The notes beneath the pieces were generated by a model. The model was not told the origin of the DNA. It ran no database searches and saw nothing but the letters and a program-made list of their open reading frames with translations. From Pseudomonadota bacterium (GTDB lineage Bacteria > Pseudomonadota > Alphaproteobacteria > Acetobacterales > Acetobacteraceae), in assembly GCA_021785335.1 (NCBI GenBank), contig JAJYFW010000113.1, positions 1 through 6,393 of the forward strand: a stretch of 6,393 nucleotides of DNA. The letters run 5' to 3'. Positions 4,951-6,393 of the stretch are shown here, one piece after another (position 1 is the stretch's first letter; each line of letters starts with the position of its first letter). Position numbers and translations under genes: made by a program.

Positions 4951-6393
4951 ATGCTGGTCGCCCTCTCGATCCGCGACGTGGTGCTGATCGACCGGCTCGA
5001 CCTCGCCTTCGGCCCGGGGCTGACCGTGCTCACCGGCGAAACGGGTGCCGGGAAATCCATCCTGCTCGACAGCCTGGGCCTGGCGCTCGGAGCGCGCGCC
5101 GAGGGCGGGCTGATCCGCGCCGGATGCGCGCAGGCCTCGGTCGCCGCGCGCTTCGCGCCGGAGCCGGAGCACCCCGCCTGGGCGCTGCTCGCCGAGCATG
5201 GCATCGCGCGGGAGGAGGAGATCGTGTTGCGGCGGGTACTGGGCGCGGATGGGCGCTCCCGCGGCTTCGTCAACGACGAGCCGGTCGGCGTGGCGCTGCT
5301 GCGGCGGCTCGCGGCGCTGCTGGTTGAGGTGCAGGGGCAGCACGAGCAGATGGGGCTGGCCGACGAGGGCTCGCACCGCGCGCTGCTCGATGCCTACGCG
5401 ACGCCGGAAGCGGTGCTGGAGGCGGCGCGTGCGGCACACGGAGAGTGGCGCGAGGCCGCTGCGGCCCTGGCCGCGGCGGAGGAGCGCGTGGCGAACGCCG
5501 AGCGCGACCGCGATTTCCTGACGCATGCCGTGGAGGAGATGGACGCGCTTGTGCCGGAGGAGGGCGAGGAGGAACGGCTCGCGGCCGAGCGGCTGCGGTT
5601 GCAGCAGGGTGAGCGGCGGGCCGAGGCGATCGCCGCGGCGCTGGCGGAACTGACGCCGCGAGACCGGCGCTCGCAGGGGCCCGCGGCCGCGTTGCGTGCG
5701 GCTTCGCGCGCGCTGGCACGGCTGGCGCCAGCGGGGGGAACGGACGCGGCGAGCGAGCCCGCGCATGCGGCGCTGGCGCGCGCGGAGGAGGCGCTTGCCG
5801 AGGCGGAGACGCTACTCACCAGACTCGCCGAGGACAGCGAGGCCGATCCGCGACAGCTGGAACGCACGGAGGAGAGGCTGTTCGCGCTGCGGGGCCTGGC
5901 GCGCAAGCATGGGGTCGCGGTCGCGGAGCTGGCTGCGTTACGCGCGAGCTTGGCGGGACGGCTCGCGGCGCTCTTTTCCGGAGCGGCGGAGGTCGAGGCA
6001 CGGAGCAGGGCGCTACAGGCGGCGGCCGTGGCGCGGCAGAAGGCCTTTGCCGCGCTCTCCGCCGCGCGGAGCGAGGCGGCAACAAGGCTCGACCGCGCGA
6101 TTGCCCGCCAGTTGCCGCCGCTGAAGCTCGACCGCACCCGCTTCGTGACCGACATCGTGCCGCTTCCCGAGACATCGTGGAGCGCGGAAGGAGCGGAATC
6201 GGTGCGGTTCCTCGTCGCCACCAATCCGGGGCAGGAGCCGGGACCGCTCGCGCGCGTTGCCTCCGGTGGCGAGCTGTCGCGGCTGATGCTGGCGCTGAAG
6301 GTGGTGCTGGCCGGCGCCTCGCCGGTGCCGACGCTGATCTTCGACGAGGTCGATTCCGGCATCGGCGGCGCCACGGCGGCGGCGGTGGGCGAG
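4951..6393 (+). CDS. recN: DNA repair protein RecN, first 481 residues (3' end outside window)
   Basis: RecN is an SMC-like ATPase that acts early in recombinational repair of double-strand breaks. The frame is open from ATG 4951 to the last base, giving 481 of an expected 550 or so residues; the gene simply runs off the window. The N-terminal half of the ATPase head has Walker A GETGAGKS (29-36) followed by LGLALGARA. The Q-loop region reads LVEVQGQHEQM (124-134). Residues about 150-385 are Ala/Glu/Arg-rich and heptad-like, fitting the antiparallel coiled coil, and include the family hallmark EERLFALRGLARKHG (307-321). The C-terminal head returns with KLDRTRF (392-398), the ABC signature ASGGELSRLMLALK (437-450), Walker B LIFDE (462-466) and the D-loop VDSGIGG (467-473). 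TAAGGG at 4939-4944 is the ribosome-binding site, 6 bases from the ATG. I saw no LexA-type GTTC repeat in the 19-base gap after bamD, so expression probably comes from upstream. Confidence 0.96.
   Translation, partial: MLVALSIRDVVLIDRLDLAFGPGLTVLTGETGAGKSILLDSLGLALGARAEGGLIRAGCAQASVAARFAPEPEHPAWALLAEHGIAREEEIVLRRVLGADGRSRGFVNDEPVGVALLRRLAALLVEVQGQHEQMGLADEGSHRALLDAYATPEAVLEAARAAHGEWREAAAALAAAEERVANAERDRDFLTHAVEEMDALVPEEGEEERLAAERLRLQQGERRAEAIAAALAELTPRDRRSQGPAAALRAASRALARLAPAGGTDAASEPAHAALARAEEALAEAETLLTRLAEDSEADPRQLERTEERLFALRGLARKHGVAVAELAALRASLAGRLAALFSGAAEVEARSRALQAAAVARQKAFAALSAARSEAATRLDRAIARQLPPLKLDRTRFVTDIVPLPETSWSAEGAESVRFLVATNPGQEPGPLARVASGGELSRLMLALKVVLAGASPVPTLIFDEVDSGIGGATAAAVGE

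Noticed and set aside
3438..5273. A 611-codon open frame on the minus strand across lpxC, bamD and the start of recN
   Set aside because: It lies opposite three well-recognised genes, its translation is Arg/Ala/Gly-rich with no domain I recognise, and long antisense open frames are expected in DNA this rich in G+C.
5394..6374. A 326-codon minus-strand open frame opposite recN
   Set aside because: Ser/Ala/Arg-rich low-complexity translation opposite the RecN coiled coil and head; no start context or domain supports it.

Overview
The window is high-GC chromosomal DNA (about 70% G+C by eye) with five plus-strand genes in the order ftsA (3' part), ftsZ, lpxC, bamD, recN (5' part). This order, the AFLRR-type FtsZ tail, and the style of the FtsA, FtsZ and LpxC proteins point to an alphaproteobacterium. 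Base composition and protein character suggest Rhodospirillales, perhaps Acetobacteraceae, but the genus cannot be fixed from sequence reading alone. There are no signs of mobile elements, CRISPR arrays, RNA genes or horizontal transfer. This looks like an ordinary core-genome region.

Region 1 (2-2704) is the end of a division and cell-wall (dcw) cluster. FtsA is the actin-like membrane anchor of the Z-ring and FtsZ is the tubulin-like GTPase that forms it. They lie 33 bases apart and are probably co-transcribed. FtsZ is long (567 aa) because of an Ala/Pro-rich linker of about 228 residues between the GTPase core and the C-terminal peptide.

Region 2 (2705-3003) is the only long intergenic stretch (299 bases). 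It holds two GC-rich hairpins just after ftsZ (2715-2736 and 2744-2783), then a conspicuous AT-rich patch (about 2785-2860) with small dyads, then a TTGACT -35-like element at 2859-2864. From this I infer that the ftsZ transcript ends or is attenuated here and that a separate promoter drives lpxC with a leader of roughly 100 bases.

Region 3 (3004-6393) carries lpxC (committed step of lipid A synthesis), bamD (outer-membrane lipoprotein of the BAM complex) and recN (SMC-like double-strand-break repair protein, cut by the window end after its Walker B motif). bamD follows lpxC by 98 bases and may have its own extended -10 promoter placed so close to the ATG that the transcript would be nearly leaderless. 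recN follows bamD by 19 bases and is likely its operon partner. Together the window couples septum formation, outer-membrane biogenesis and DNA repair, a gene neighbourhood that recurs in alphaproteobacteria.

I found no convincing new biological system. The items worth a second look are regulatory architecture (tandem hairpins, AT-rich lpxC promoter patch, possible leaderless bamD start) and small departures in conserved motifs (FtsZ tail, RecN Q-loop region).
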